Shown piece by piece: positions 1-9,163 of a stretch of DNA of 64,000 bases. The notes under the pieces were generated by a model. It had not been told where the DNA came from, did no database searches, and saw nothing but the letters and a program-made list of their open reading frames with translations. Each line of letters begins with the position of its first letter. Positions within the stretch are counted from its first letter, which is position 1. The DNA lies in assembly GCF_024124665.1 (NCBI RefSeq), contig NZ_JAMXSB010000012.1:144695-208694 (forward strand), in the 5' to 3' direction. This DNA is from Pleionea sp. CnH1-48 (GTDB lineage: Bacteria > Pseudomonadota > Gammaproteobacteria > Enterobacterales > Kangiellaceae). Both the position numbers and the translations under genes were made by a program.

Positions 1-571
1 GAGGTGCTGAGCTTAGCGACTCTTGGCTCTTAACATTAACAACGGCGTTGTTTATTGAAGGCTTTGCTTTTTCCAGATTGGGTGAAACTGATTGGGGCTT
101 TGTTTTTTGAGCGATAGATGCAACGGGTTCTTCAGTTGTTGTTGCTTCTTGGCTTAGACTCACTGTCGCTTTGCTAACCTTTACAATCTCTTCGCCGACA
201 GTTTCTTGTTTACTTTTTTGCTGATTTTTTTGCTCAGAAAGCTGAACCACAGGTTTATGGCTGACTTCCGTTTTAACCAATATATTTTCTTGGTCATTAC
301 TTTCGCTAGTTTCAGTCAATGGTTTAGAAGCATTTTCATCGATGGTGGCTGTGACCATTGATTGAGTATTTATGGGCTTAATTTCTTTCGTATTCAAATC
401 CAGGTAAAATAATACCAGAAGAACAACCCCAACTAATCCAAGAAGAATGACTAAAAAGGTCTTTTTACTTAATCCACCAGACTCTTCTGTCGGAACGGCA
501 TCCATTTTTAAAGCCGCGTTAGAAGGATGCTGCTTATCCAAATCTTTCAGCATTTGATTAACAACACTCAT
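1..571 (-). CDS. mshN: MSHA biogenesis protein MshN, N-terminal part
   Basis: Partial gene running off the left edge; about 190 codons are visible. The ATG (569-571) overlaps the mshM stop in an ATGA arrangement, so the two are translationally coupled. The protein opens MSVVNQMLKDLDKQ, typical of MshN, has one membrane segment at about residues 38-56, then a Lys/Glu/Ser/Thr-rich low-complexity stretch. MshN proteins carry TPR repeats further on, which would lie outside the window. It is an inner-membrane, periplasm-facing component of the mannose-sensitive haemagglutinin type IV pilus machinery. The call rests on the N-terminus and on its place after mshM. Confidence 0.85.
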   Translation of the reverse strand, partial: MSVVNQMLKDLDKQHPSNAALKMDAVPTEESGGLSKKTFLVILLGLVGVVLLVLFYLDLNTKEIKPINTQSMVTATIDENASKPLTETSESNDQENILVKTEVSHKPVVQLSEQKNQQKSKQETVGEEIVKVSKATVSLSQEATTTEEPVASIAQKTKPQSVSPNLEKAKPSINNAVVNVKSQESLSSAP

Positions 572-1467
572 GGCGCTATCCACCATGCAACGGCGGTACT
601 ACTAAATAGCATCAGCAATAAAAGCGACATAATGTGCTTTGCTTTTTCAAAGTTCTTGCTAGTGTCATCGGTATCTTTGGTTGCCACTAATATATGTTTC
701 AAACCAATACGATGCTCGCCTTTACCAAAAGCAAGCATCAATGATTTATGACTTAGAATGTTGACCAGTCGTGGCACTCCTCGACTAAAGTAACTGATAG
801 CTCGCAAAGCTAAATGGGAAAAGACAACACCATTACCTGTAGTGACATGAGCAACTCTATGCTGAACATATTGTCGTATCTGTTTTCGGTTCAAGGGTTT
901 CAAGTGATATGAAAAAACAATACGTTGACGAAGTTGCCGTAAGTGCTCCTGAGCAAGTTTCTCATTAAGCTCGGGCTGACCCAATAGCACAATTTGCAGT
1001 AGCTTAGCCTGTTCTGTCTCCAAGTTAGCAAACAGCCTGAGAGTTTCTAGTGTTTCATCTGGCATGGCTTGAGCTTCATCAATGACCAAAATAACAGGGC
1101 CTCGTTTTTTGAACTCATCAATGAGCTTCTTCTGTAGTTTTGGAATTAGCAGCTCTTCTCCAACATCGCCCTTAACTCTCATATTTAATTCGTGAGCCAG
1201 AGCTAACTTTAGCTCTTTGGGTTTTAAGACAGGATTAGGGATATAAGCAACAGTACGCTGCTCACTGATTTTGTTCAGCAGAAGGCGACACAATAGAGTC
1301 TTACCAGAGCCGACTTCTCCGGTCACTTTGCAAAAGGCTTCGCCTGTCGATAAGGCGAAGTTTAATGTATTGAGAGCTTCCTGATAAACAGGCAAGGCGC
1401 AAAACAGATCGGTATCTGGAGTTAACGAGAAGGGAAGCTTACGAAAACCAAAGTGATACAGATACAT
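568..1467 (-). CDS. mshM: MSHA biogenesis ATPase MshM (ExeA-like AAA)
   Basis: 299-residue AAA ATPase of the ExeA/GspA group. Walker A is GEVGSGKT at residues 50-57 and Walker B is VILVIDEAQ with D130/E131. A hydrophobic segment near residues 279-298 suggests a C-terminal membrane anchor, where ExeA-type proteins continue into a periplasmic peptidoglycan-binding part; here the protein stops just after the anchor. ExeA-type ATPases help insert or assemble the secretin across peptidoglycan, which fits its place right after the secretin gene mshL (13-base gap) and before mshN (4-base overlap). Confidence 0.9.
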   Translation of the reverse strand: MYLYHFGFRKLPFSLTPDTDLFCALPVYQEALNTLNFALSTGEAFCKVTGEVGSGKTLLCRLLLNKISEQRTVAYIPNPVLKPKELKLALAHELNMRVKGDVGEELLIPKLQKKLIDEFKKRGPVILVIDEAQAMPDETLETLRLFANLETEQAKLLQIVLLGQPELNEKLAQEHLRQLRQRIVFSYHLKPLNRKQIRQYVQHRVAHVTTGNGVVFSHLALRAISYFSRGVPRLVNILSHKSLMLAFGKGEHRIGLKHILVATKDTDDTSKNFEKAKHIMSLLLLMLFSSTAVAWWIAP

Positions 1468-1480
1468 GATGACAACGCAC

Positions 1481-3154
1481 CTATTGACCCAGACTTCGGA
1501 ATCGGTTTTCGTATTCTTTAACCTGCTTTGACCAATCTTCCAAACCGATAACCGTGGCCTTTAACAAGATAACCAGCTCGCTCTTTTTGTGGCTTTGCCG
1601 TTTTTGATTAAACAAATTTCCAAGAATAGGAATTGATCGTAAACCAGGTGTTCCAGCATCAACTTCTTCAATTTTATTTTGCATCAAACCACCAATAACG
1701 ACCACATCGCCACTTCGAGTTTTAACAATAGAGTCAGATTCTCGAACACTGCTCAATGCCAATGGAAAAGCAAACTCATCAGCACCAACAGTAACCACCT
1801 TAGTTTGATCTTGAATGTCACTAACCGAAGGATGGACATGTAAGATGATCTCACCTTGCGCACTGATATGAGGAGTCACATCCAGAGCAATTCCAGAAAA
1901 GAAAGGTGTCAGTGTCACATTCGGCGTGGTTGCATTATTAAGTCCTGTTACCGTTGTTGTAGACACATCAGTAACAAAAAACTCGTCAGTTCCCACTTTA
2001 ATCACAGCCTTTTGATTATTGATTGTCGATACTCTGGGGCTCGACAGCACTTGTACATTACCTTGCTCTTCGAGCAACTGAATGGTTGCCGAAAAAGGAT
2101 CAGGATCGCCATCTTGTGTTTGAAAACCTAAATTGAAAATGCCATTCAGAGGGTTTGCAGAGTCAGCAACTTGTAATACCTGACCTAAGTTGCCAACGGT
2201 CAATTGATTGCCAGCACCATTGGTGTAAATTTGCTGCCAGTTAATCCCCGCCTGAAAACCATCATTGAGTGTCACTTCCAATATCTTAGCTTCTAATATG
2301 ACTTGCCGCTGTAAGTTTGACTGGGCGACACCAAGATATTCTGCAACCTGGCGCTGAAGTTTGGGTAAAGCTTTTACTACAACAATGCCTGTTTGCGGAC
2401 TGACCATAACAAAGCTGCCTGGTTCCTGCTCTACAATAGCAGTTAAGGTATTTTGTAGCTCAACCCAAAGATCGGCTTCTGTTTCTGTTTCGATGCTTGT
2501 TGAGTTTAATGTGACGATATCACCGCTACTACCGCCTTGCTGATTATTGTTACCGTTATCATTAGAGCTGTTTTGATTATTCTGATTCGAGGAGTTTCCT
2601 TGAAGAATTTGTCCAGAACTCACATTGGTTCGTGAAGTACCCGAACGTTTTAGGTTTAAGTAGTTCAAGGGATAGACAGCAGTTTGAATCTCCGAAGTAC
2701 CAACATAAAAGATATTGCCTTGCTTGCGTACATCAATATCTTGTGTGTGCTGAATTAAATTAAGAACCTCCGAAATAGTCACATTTTTTAAATGCAGCGT
2801 AACCGGATCAACAAGAGAAGGATCAACGACCATATTGTAATCGGTACCATCTACCAACCCCATCAAAAAAGCATTAAGAGGTAGCGCATCGGCTTGTACA
2901 TCAAATCGCGTTTCGCTGGCCGCTGGCGTATCAAAAGAAATAGGAGGTAACAACGAATTCAAAATATCGTTTGAAGCCGGTAAGGAATCATTGTCACTTG
3001 TGCTAGTAGCATCACTGGCTTTTTGCTCGAAGGTTTCATCAACGATGGATGAATGCGTTGTATTTTTTTCTTGGCTTGAAGAACTTTGAGTTGTACTACA
3101 AGACACGAGGCATACAACGCATGCGATTCCGAATAAGCATTTAAGTTTATCCAT
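1481..3154 (-). CDS. mshL: MSHA pilus secretin MshL
   Basis: 557-residue outer-membrane secretin through which the MSHA pilus exits. The lipoprotein signal ends in LVSC with Cys19 as the lipidation site. A secretin/TonB short N-terminal-like region (about 80-160) is followed by an Asn/Gln/Ser/Gly-rich linker (about 178-212), then the secretin beta-barrel domain with the family signature VVVIGGLMQN and a PILGNLF motif near the C-terminus. The start overlaps the end of mshK by 8 bases. MshL secretins are usually close to this length. The low-complexity linker is the only odd feature. Confidence 0.93.
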   Translation of the reverse strand: MDKLKCLFGIACVVCLVSCSTTQSSSSQEKNTTHSSIVDETFEQKASDATSTSDNDSLPASNDILNSLLPPISFDTPAASETRFDVQADALPLNAFLMGLVDGTDYNMVVDPSLVDPVTLHLKNVTISEVLNLIQHTQDIDVRKQGNIFYVGTSEIQTAVYPLNYLNLKRSGTSRTNVSSGQILQGNSSNQNNQNSSNDNGNNNQQGGSSGDIVTLNSTSIETETEADLWVELQNTLTAIVEQEPGSFVMVSPQTGIVVVKALPKLQRQVAEYLGVAQSNLQRQVILEAKILEVTLNDGFQAGINWQQIYTNGAGNQLTVGNLGQVLQVADSANPLNGIFNLGFQTQDGDPDPFSATIQLLEEQGNVQVLSSPRVSTINNQKAVIKVGTDEFFVTDVSTTTVTGLNNATTPNVTLTPFFSGIALDVTPHISAQGEIILHVHPSVSDIQDQTKVVTVGADEFAFPLALSSVRESDSIVKTRSGDVVVIGGLMQNKIEEVDAGTPGLRSIPILGNLFNQKRQSHKKSELVILLKATVIGLEDWSKQVKEYENRFRSLGQ

Positions 3155-3509
3155 TTGAGTTGTTACCTTTTTTATTTATAGATTTCACACTAGGTACCAT
3201 ACGCAACACCTTAACGTCATCGCCTCTGCGTAGCACGACTTTCTTTTGGCTAATTGAGTCAACACGATAGCCATTAATAAGACTTCCTCTATTAACGGTT
3301 TTTGAATCAATGATGGCATACTTTATTTTTTTATCTTCGGTAATAATGGCTTGCAGCTGATTTCTCTTTTCGACAACCTGTTTCGCTGCGGGACTTGCCT
3401 GGCCACGCTGTCCGGTATAAACCAGAGGGCGAGTGGGGTCCGATACGGGCGTCTGCGCACCGATACTCATCGCGACAATCATCAATAGAGTCAATAACCA
3501 TTTCATCAT
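3147..3509 (-). CDS. mshK: MSHA biogenesis protein MshK
   Basis: About 120-residue small periplasmic protein with an N-terminal hydrophobic signal/anchor followed by a DPTRPL motif, the hallmark of MshK/PilP-like proteins that link the inner-membrane complex to the secretin. I place the start at the ATG sharing one base with the mshJ stop (TGATG), with AGGGG upstream; a second ATG follows at once. The frame stays open slightly further upstream. The C-terminal half resembles a PilP/GspC homology fold (GYRVDSISQKKVVLRRG). It lies between mshJ and mshL as in other MSHA loci. Confidence 0.8.
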   Translation of the reverse strand: MMKWLLTLLMIVAMSIGAQTPVSDPTRPLVYTGQRGQASPAAKQVVEKRNQLQAIITEDKKIKYAIIDSKTVNRGSLINGYRVDSISQKKVVLRRGDDVKVLRMVPSVKSINKKGNNSNG

Positions 3510-4174
3510 CAAGCCCCTATCCAATCTCGATCGTAACTATAGGTATAAATCACCATTTTTATCTTCGCCTGTGGATGCTGCTCAACCTGATACTCCAGGT
3601 TTTGCCAATATATCTTGATGTTCATATTCTCTAATTGCTTAAGCGCATCAAGCAAATCAAAGTATTGTCCTTTTAGCTCCACTTCAAATGGATGCTTAAA
3701 GAAACTATTACTTGTGGCAGATTCTGGATCACTGCTTACAAACGCATCTTCTACAGCGAGCTTCTTTAATCGAATTAATTTCAACTTGGCACTGCTATTG
3801 AAAAAATTTCTTAGTACTTCTGGCATTTGCCTTGGTGTCACAAGCTGAGCATAATTTGATAACTGCTTATCTAGATCTGATACGCTCTTTTTGAGGTTAT
3901 CTAGCTCTCGTCGTTTTGTTCCAGTTCCATCGTCGGCTAATGCATTTTGTAGTGCAGTTGATTTCTCTGTCAGCTCTGAGCGTTCATTCTCCAGAACATC
4001 AATTTGACGCTGTAAGCTTTTGGTTTTCTTTTCTTGTGGTGCAAACCAAAAAAGGTCAAAGATAACTAATAGAACGACCGCCACCAGACCCAACGCGATA
4101 AATCGTTGCCGAGTCTCAAGACCTTCGTACTTATCAATAACAGTGGCAAAGCCCTTTTTATCTTCATCACTCAT
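3509..4174 (-). CDS. mshJ: MSHA biogenesis protein MshJ (PilO-like)
   Basis: About 221 residues (up to 227 from an upstream ATG at 4192). One membrane segment (LVAVVLLVIFDLFWF) is followed by a coiled coil (about 50-110) and a C-terminal ferredoxin-like PilO fold. PilO-type proteins dimerise with PilN-type partners to form the periplasmic alignment subcomplex of type IV pili. I prefer the start MSDEDKKG, which overlaps the preceding gene by 8 bases; neither start has a convincing ribosome site. Identity rests on topology and gene order as much as on sequence. Confidence 0.82.
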   Translation of the reverse strand: MSDEDKKGFATVIDKYEGLETRQRFIALGLVAVVLLVIFDLFWFAPQEKKTKSLQRQIDVLENERSELTEKSTALQNALADDGTGTKRRELDNLKKSVSDLDKQLSNYAQLVTPRQMPEVLRNFFNSSAKLKLIRLKKLAVEDAFVSSDPESATSNSFFKHPFEVELKGQYFDLLDALKQLENMNIKIYWQNLEYQVEQHPQAKIKMVIYTYSYDRDWIGA

Positions 4175-4763
4175 TGACAACTGAAACCCCATCTATTAAT
4201 TCAAAGTCGAATACGCGATCATTGTTAACGTTTTTCTCGATATTGATCCCCGAAAAACGTCGGCTCAATGAACCTTTAAAAGCAGGAGACTCAATCCAGG
4301 TAGTGATGGTCTCAGGATCAACCGTTTGCCCTTGCAAATTCAAAATATTGTTGTTAACCCGAATCCCTGTAAACCAAATACTGCTGCTTTTAGGAGCTGC
4401 TAACTCTGTTAACAACTGACTGAAACCACCGCTCGCTGACAGGTCACTGGTTCTTAATGTAGAAATGGCAGAAGACTTCTTTTGAATTTCGGATTTTATT
4501 GACTTGATTTGTTTATCAACATGACCAGCGTCGGGCTTATTAGCAACAACCAATTCAAGTTCTTTGATTTGAAGGCGAAGCGGCGCTAGCATTTGCTCTT
4601 GCTCTGCTAATCTTTGCGCCAGCTTATTGGTGTTAGACTGTAATAGCATCCCCAACAATACATACAAAATAACAACAGCAGCGATAGCCATTATCAACTG
4701 GCCAAAACCTAAAACAACTTTCTTAGGCCTGAACTCTGCTTGATATAAATTAACTTGCTGCAC
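4167..4763 (-). CDS. MSHA biogenesis PilN-like protein (MshI2-type)
   Basis: PilN-family inner-membrane protein of about 198 residues. The natural start is a GTG at 4763, six bases after AAGGGG, giving MQQVNLYQAEF, the conserved PilN/MshI2 opening; the frame is open further upstream but without a comparable signal. A membrane segment (about 20-45) is followed by a coiled coil and a Fimbrial-assembly fold in which NILNLQGQTVDPETI matches PilN proteins. It would pair with MshJ and dock to the PilM-like MshI encoded just upstream, with which it overlaps by 14 bases. Confidence 0.8.
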   Translation of the reverse strand: MQQVNLYQAEFRPKKVVLGFGQLIMAIAAVVILYVLLGMLLQSNTNKLAQRLAEQEQMLAPLRLQIKELELVVANKPDAGHVDKQIKSIKSEIQKKSSAISTLRTSDLSASGGFSQLLTELAAPKSSSIWFTGIRVNNNILNLQGQTVDPETITTWIESPAFKGSLSRRFSGINIEKNVNNDRVFDFELIDGVSVVNE

Positions 4764-5712
4764 GATCAACCCCTTCGTTACGAAAAACACTACCGCAAAG
4801 AGAAAGCCTGCGACAAATACCTTCAGCGGTTATCTTTTCGTCCCACTGACATAGATTTTCTAGCTGAATCACTTCTACCTGAGAATCCAGATTATCATTG
4901 AGTAATTGAGTGATAGCCTCTGTTGCTGCGCCTAAATCTGGAATCAGTAATCGCGTCACAGGCTGTCTTGCTATCTGGCTCTCGTAGTAGTCGAGCGTTC
5001 GCTGTATCTCTAACAACAAGCGATCCGACACATCCGACTGGCCTAAATCAACATCAAATGACAACTCATCTTCTTCTTCACTTTTATGAGGAAAATAAGT
5101 ACCCGCCAACAATCGGGAAAACGCCAAGTCATTACCAACAAAGCAATTAAGGCTAACCCCACGAGACTGTTCACCAATAAAAGCGGTGTTTTGTCCCTCA
5201 CTCAGTTGAGGTAATAGCAAGTTTTTGCAAGATAGTTCATCAATATCGATTGCAGTTAGGGTGAGATCAGCAGCCTCACTGAGGTGGATAATTTTTTCGA
5301 TCAACGAACGATGCGCTACAACAGAATATATCTTGGGCTGACTGGTATTCACGGGATAATCAAAGAAATCAATGACCGCTTCTTCGATAGGGAAATCAAT
5401 TTGCTCTTTTAACTGCCAGCGTAAGGCTTCTTTCATTTCTTCATCGGGTACGGCAGGGCGATTGAGCGTCATTATCTGGTATTGAGTCGTGGGGAGCACC
5501 CAATAGGCACTGGCATTACGAGCCCCAATATCAGCCACCACTTTTTTGAGGGATTCTTCAAGGCCCTCTTCGCCAATCGGTACCTGACCAATATCCTGAA
5601 TGGTAGGCTTGGTGGCATCACTATTCACATAGCAGTAGTGGAAGTGATCACTCTCAAGTCGTAAGCCAATACGTTTATTATCTTTATTAAATAATGACTC
5701 GAGCCACTTCAT
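4750..5712 (-). CDS. mshI: MSHA biogenesis protein MshI (PilM-like)
   Basis: About 320-residue cytoplasmic actin-fold protein of the PilM/GspL type. The sequence MKWLESLFNKDNKRIGLRLE opens the fold and PAVPDEEMKEALRWQLKEQI is characteristic of the family. I start at the ATG at 5712, which has AGAGAG upstream; the frame extends 24 codons further without a ribosome site. PilM-like proteins bind the N-terminal tail of PilN and couple the cytoplasmic motor to the periplasmic complex. It is the first gene of the visible msh run, and the 199 bases upstream are shared with the divergent amidohydrolase gene. Confidence 0.82.
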   Translation of the reverse strand: MKWLESLFNKDNKRIGLRLESDHFHYCYVNSDATKPTIQDIGQVPIGEEGLEESLKKVVADIGARNASAYWVLPTTQYQIMTLNRPAVPDEEMKEALRWQLKEQIDFPIEEAVIDFFDYPVNTSQPKIYSVVAHRSLIEKIIHLSEAADLTLTAIDIDELSCKNLLLPQLSEGQNTAFIGEQSRGVSLNCFVGNDLAFSRLLAGTYFPHKSEEEDELSFDVDLGQSDVSDRLLLEIQRTLDYYESQIARQPVTRLLIPDLGAATEAITQLLNDNLDSQVEVIQLENLCQWDEKITAEGICRRLSLCGSVFRNEGVDRAAS

Positions 5713-5911
5713 AAAGTCTCTCTTACATTTTCGCTGATAAGTTAGCCAGTTTATTTTAATCGTTTTATTAAGAAATCCTAGCAAATATATGAAATTAGGT
5801 ACAATTTTTAGCTATAAAAGTCTTGTTGACGGCTCTCGCCGTGTTTGAACTTCTGACGTCTTACTCTTACTATAGAATTATCCACCCTTAATAATAAGAA
5901 AAGTCATCTAA

Positions 5912-8900
5912 ATGAAGATAAAACTGCTAAAAATCATAACCTTAGTGGTAGTTTCAGCGTTTTCAAGCGGCATCATCTTTGCTTCAGAAGCTGCGCCAGG
6001 AGCCAAAGAATCCAAATGGGACGTCAATACACCGCCCGGAAACAAAGAATTTATTGATATCGATGTCGATGAAGGTACCTGGATGAATCTGGATGTCAGC
6101 CCCGATGGCAAAACCTTGATTTTCGACTTACTCGGTGACCTTTACACCATGCCCATTGCTGGCGGTACTGCCCGCTCGATAACCAGTGGCATGAGTTGGG
6201 ATATGCAACCACGCTTTAGCCCTGACGGACAATGGATAGCTTACACATCCGATGCTGGCGGCGGTGACAACATCTGGTTAATGAAAGCCGATGGCAGCCA
6301 AAAACATCAGCTTACCAAAGAATCTTTTCGCCTGTTAAACAGCCCAGCATGGTCACCAGACAGTCGTTACATTGCTGCACGGAAGCATTTTACAGCACGC
6401 CGTTCTCTGGGTGCAGGAGAAATCTGGATGTATCACATAGCTGGTGGCAAAGGCGTGCAGTTAAACAAACGCCCCAATCAGCAGAAAGATTTGGGCGAAC
6501 CAGCTTTTTCGGCCGATGGAAAAACACTCTACTTTAGCCGTGATTCAACGCCAGGCCCTATCTTTGAGTACAGCAAGGATTCCAACCAACAGATTTACGA
6601 AATTTTTTCTATTGACCGCAACAGCGGAGACATAGAGGCTTTTATCAGTGGAGCCGGGGGCGCAGTCAGACCAACGCCTTCTCCAGATGGAAAGAAAATG
6701 GCCTTTATCCGCCGTATCCGCAATCAGTCCAGCATATTTCTAAAAGACCTTACCACGGGTGAAACACATCCGGTCTACCAACAGCTCGACAGAGACATGC
6801 AAGAAACCTGGGCCATTCATGGCGTGTATCCAACACTGGCCTGGACACCGGACAGTCGTGATCTGGTGTTTTGGGCAGGAGGAAAAATTAAACGTTTAAA
6901 CACACAAACCTTAGCCGTCAAAACCATTCCATTCCGCGTTAAAGACCAACGAGAAATTCGAGCCGCAGCGCGTTACTCCACCCCGGTATTCGAAGATAAC
7001 TTTGCTGTTAACATGCTGCGCTGGGTTACCGTTTCTCCCAACGGTAAACAAGTGGTTTTTCAAGCATTAGGCCATCTTTATAGCCGCAAGCTGCCCAACG
7101 GAAAACCCAAGCGCATCACTCGACAAAACAACCACTTTGAGTTTTACCCAGCTTTTTCTCGTGACGGCAAATGGCTGGTTTACAGTAGCTGGAATGACAA
7201 AGAACAAGGACACATTTACAAGGTCAGAGCCTCCGGTGGCAAGGGTAAGAAGCTGACACCACAACCCGGCTTGTATCTAGAGCCTCAGTTTTCTCCGGAT
7301 GGCAAAACCATTGTTTATCGCAAAATTAAAGGCGGCTACCTAACAACGCCCAAGCATTCTCTTAACCCTGGAATCTATCAGATGACTCATAAGGGAAAAG
7401 AAGTAAAACTGGTTACCAAGAAAGGCATAAAGCCCCATTTTGGCCATCAAAATGACACCATTTTTGTGACACGAACACGTCAAGAAAAAGACAAAAGTTT
7501 ACAAACCTTGGTTGAAGTTAAACTCAATGGCAGCCAACCCAAAGAACGACTGAATACACCTCATGCGACGGAGTTTAGAATATCCCCTGATGGAAAATGG
7601 GTTGCATTCGTTGAGTATTTTCAGGTTTACATCATGCCTTATGCGGAATCGGGGCAAAGCATTAAAGTCGATCGCAAAAAGAGTAGCTTGCCGATCTATA
7701 AACTCAGCACCTTTGCAGGAGAAAACCTCAGTTGGACCAAAGACAGCCAACAACTCTACTGGTCGCAAGGCGCTCAACTGTTTACGCAAACATTGCCACC
7801 AAACTTTACCAGTGAGACAAAATTTGCTGAGCCGAAAGTAACATCATTGGCATTTACAGCCCCATCGGCTCAACCGCGCGGTCAAATCGCTTTATTAAAT
7901 GCAACCATCATTACCATGAAAGGGGATGAAGTCATCACCAAAGGCGATGTGCTCATTGAAGCCAATCGCATCAAAGCTATTGGGCCAAGCGGCAGTTTCG
8001 ATATACCTGGAGGCGCCCAACGGCTGAACCTGTCAGGCAAAACCATTATTCCTGGTTTGGTGGATGTGCATTGGCATGGCGCTCAAGGCATCAGCGAAAT
8101 TACGCCACAACAAAATTGGCAGAACTACGCCACACTGGCTTTTGGTGTGACGACGATTCATGATCCATCTAACGACACCTCAACCATTTTTTCGGCCAGT
8201 GAACTCGCCAAAGCCGGTGCGATTGTTGCGCCTAGAATTTATAGCACAGGCACCATACTGTATGGCGCCGATGCATCCTTCACCGCGCATGTTGATTCTT
8301 ATCAAGATGCCGAAAACCACTTAAAACGCCTTAAGTCGGTCGGTGCCTTTTCGGTAAAAAGCTACAACCAGCCACGACGTAATCAGCGCCAGCAGATTCT
8401 GTCTGCCGCACGCCAGCACAATATGCTAGTGGTTCCCGAAGGTGGCTCCTTGCTGCAGCATAACCTCACTATGATCATTGATGGACATACAGGTATTGAG
8501 CATGCGATTCCAGTCGCCGAAATTTATGATGATATCGAGCAACTATGGTCTCAAACACAAGTAGCCTATACCCCCACTCTCGTGGTCGCTTATGGTGGTA
8601 TATGGGGAGAACACTATTGGTATCAGCACGATGAAGTATGGAAGCATCCATTACTCAGCAAATATGTTCCTGACTTTATTTTGCAACCTCGCTCTGTTCG
8701 TAGACGTATGGCTCCCGAAGAAGACTACAATCATTTCAAAGCTGCTGCCGTTGCTGCCAAATTACAAAGTCTTGGTGTTGGTGTAAACATGGGAGCTCAT
8801 GGACAACGAGAAGGATTAGGCTCCCATTGGGAAATGTGGATGTTTGCTCAGGGAGGCATGCCTCCCCATAAAGTGTTGCAAGCAGCCACTATAGATGGAG

Positions 8901-9115
8901 CAAAGTATTTGGGAATGGAAAAAGAAATTGGGTCGCTCGAAGTCGGAAAGCTGGCAGATCTGGTTATCCTCAATAACAATCCACTGGATAACATTCGCCA
9001 CACCGAGTCGCTGGATAAAGTGATGGTCAATGGTCGCTTATTTGATTCCAACACCATGAATCAAGAAGGCAATCACCCAGCAAAACGCCAGCCCTTTTTC
9101 TTTGAACAGAAGTAA
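5912..9115 (+). CDS. Secreted TolB-like beta-propeller/amidohydrolase fusion
   Basis: 1067 residues. A signal peptide (ends near FASEA) is followed by a beta-propeller of repeated PD40/TolB-type blades (SPDGKTLIFD, SPDGQWIAYTSDAGG, SPDGKTIVYR) over about residues 40-600, then an amidohydrolase/imidazolonepropionase-like domain. The metal motif HWH is at H720/H722 within GLVDVHWHG, and the C-terminus has the usual NPLDNIR closing strand after GSLEVGKLADLVIL. Proteins of this architecture are common in marine gammaproteobacteria and are presumed to be periplasmic peptide or cyclic-amide hydrolases; the substrate cannot be read from sequence. Single gene with its own terminator, divergent from msh. 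Confidence 0.88.
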   Translation: MKIKLLKIITLVVVSAFSSGIIFASEAAPGAKESKWDVNTPPGNKEFIDIDVDEGTWMNLDVSPDGKTLIFDLLGDLYTMPIAGGTARSITSGMSWDMQPRFSPDGQWIAYTSDAGGGDNIWLMKADGSQKHQLTKESFRLLNSPAWSPDSRYIAARKHFTARRSLGAGEIWMYHIAGGKGVQLNKRPNQQKDLGEPAFSADGKTLYFSRDSTPGPIFEYSKDSNQQIYEIFSIDRNSGDIEAFISGAGGAVRPTPSPDGKKMAFIRRIRNQSSIFLKDLTTGETHPVYQQLDRDMQETWAIHGVYPTLAWTPDSRDLVFWAGGKIKRLNTQTLAVKTIPFRVKDQREIRAAARYSTPVFEDNFAVNMLRWVTVSPNGKQVVFQALGHLYSRKLPNGKPKRITRQNNHFEFYPAFSRDGKWLVYSSWNDKEQGHIYKVRASGGKGKKLTPQPGLYLEPQFSPDGKTIVYRKIKGGYLTTPKHSLNPGIYQMTHKGKEVKLVTKKGIKPHFGHQNDTIFVTRTRQEKDKSLQTLVEVKLNGSQPKERLNTPHATEFRISPDGKWVAFVEYFQVYIMPYAESGQSIKVDRKKSSLPIYKLSTFAGENLSWTKDSQQLYWSQGAQLFTQTLPPNFTSETKFAEPKVTSLAFTAPSAQPRGQIALLNATIITMKGDEVITKGDVLIEANRIKAIGPSGSFDIPGGAQRLNLSGKTIIPGLVDVHWHGAQGISEITPQQNWQNYATLAFGVTTIHDPSNDTSTIFSASELAKAGAIVAPRIYSTGTILYGADASFTAHVDSYQDAENHLKRLKSVGAFSVKSYNQPRRNQRQQILSAARQHNMLVVPEGGSLLQHNLTMIIDGHTGIEHAIPVAEIYDDIEQLWSQTQVAYTPTLVVAYGGIWGEHYWYQHDEVWKHPLLSKYVPDFILQPRSVRRRMAPEEDYNHFKAAAVAAKLQSLGVGVNMGAHGQREGLGSHWEMWMFAQGGMPPHKVLQAATIDGAKYLGMEKEIGSLEVGKLADLVILNNNPLDNIRHTESLDKVMVNGRLFDSNTMNQEGNHPAKRQPFFFEQK

Positions 9116-9120
9116 ATTGA

Positions 9121-9152
9121 AAAAGCTGCAAGGAATCAACCTTGCAGCTTTT
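9121..9152. terminator. Bidirectional rho-independent terminator
   Basis: Thirteen-base perfect inverted repeat (AAAAGCTGCAAGG, six-base loop, complementary arm) ending in a T-run on the plus strand and, because the arm begins with A residues, also on the minus strand. It lies between the convergent amidohydrolase and rep genes and can serve both. Confidence 0.88.
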
Positions 9153-9163
9153 TTATCACAGAA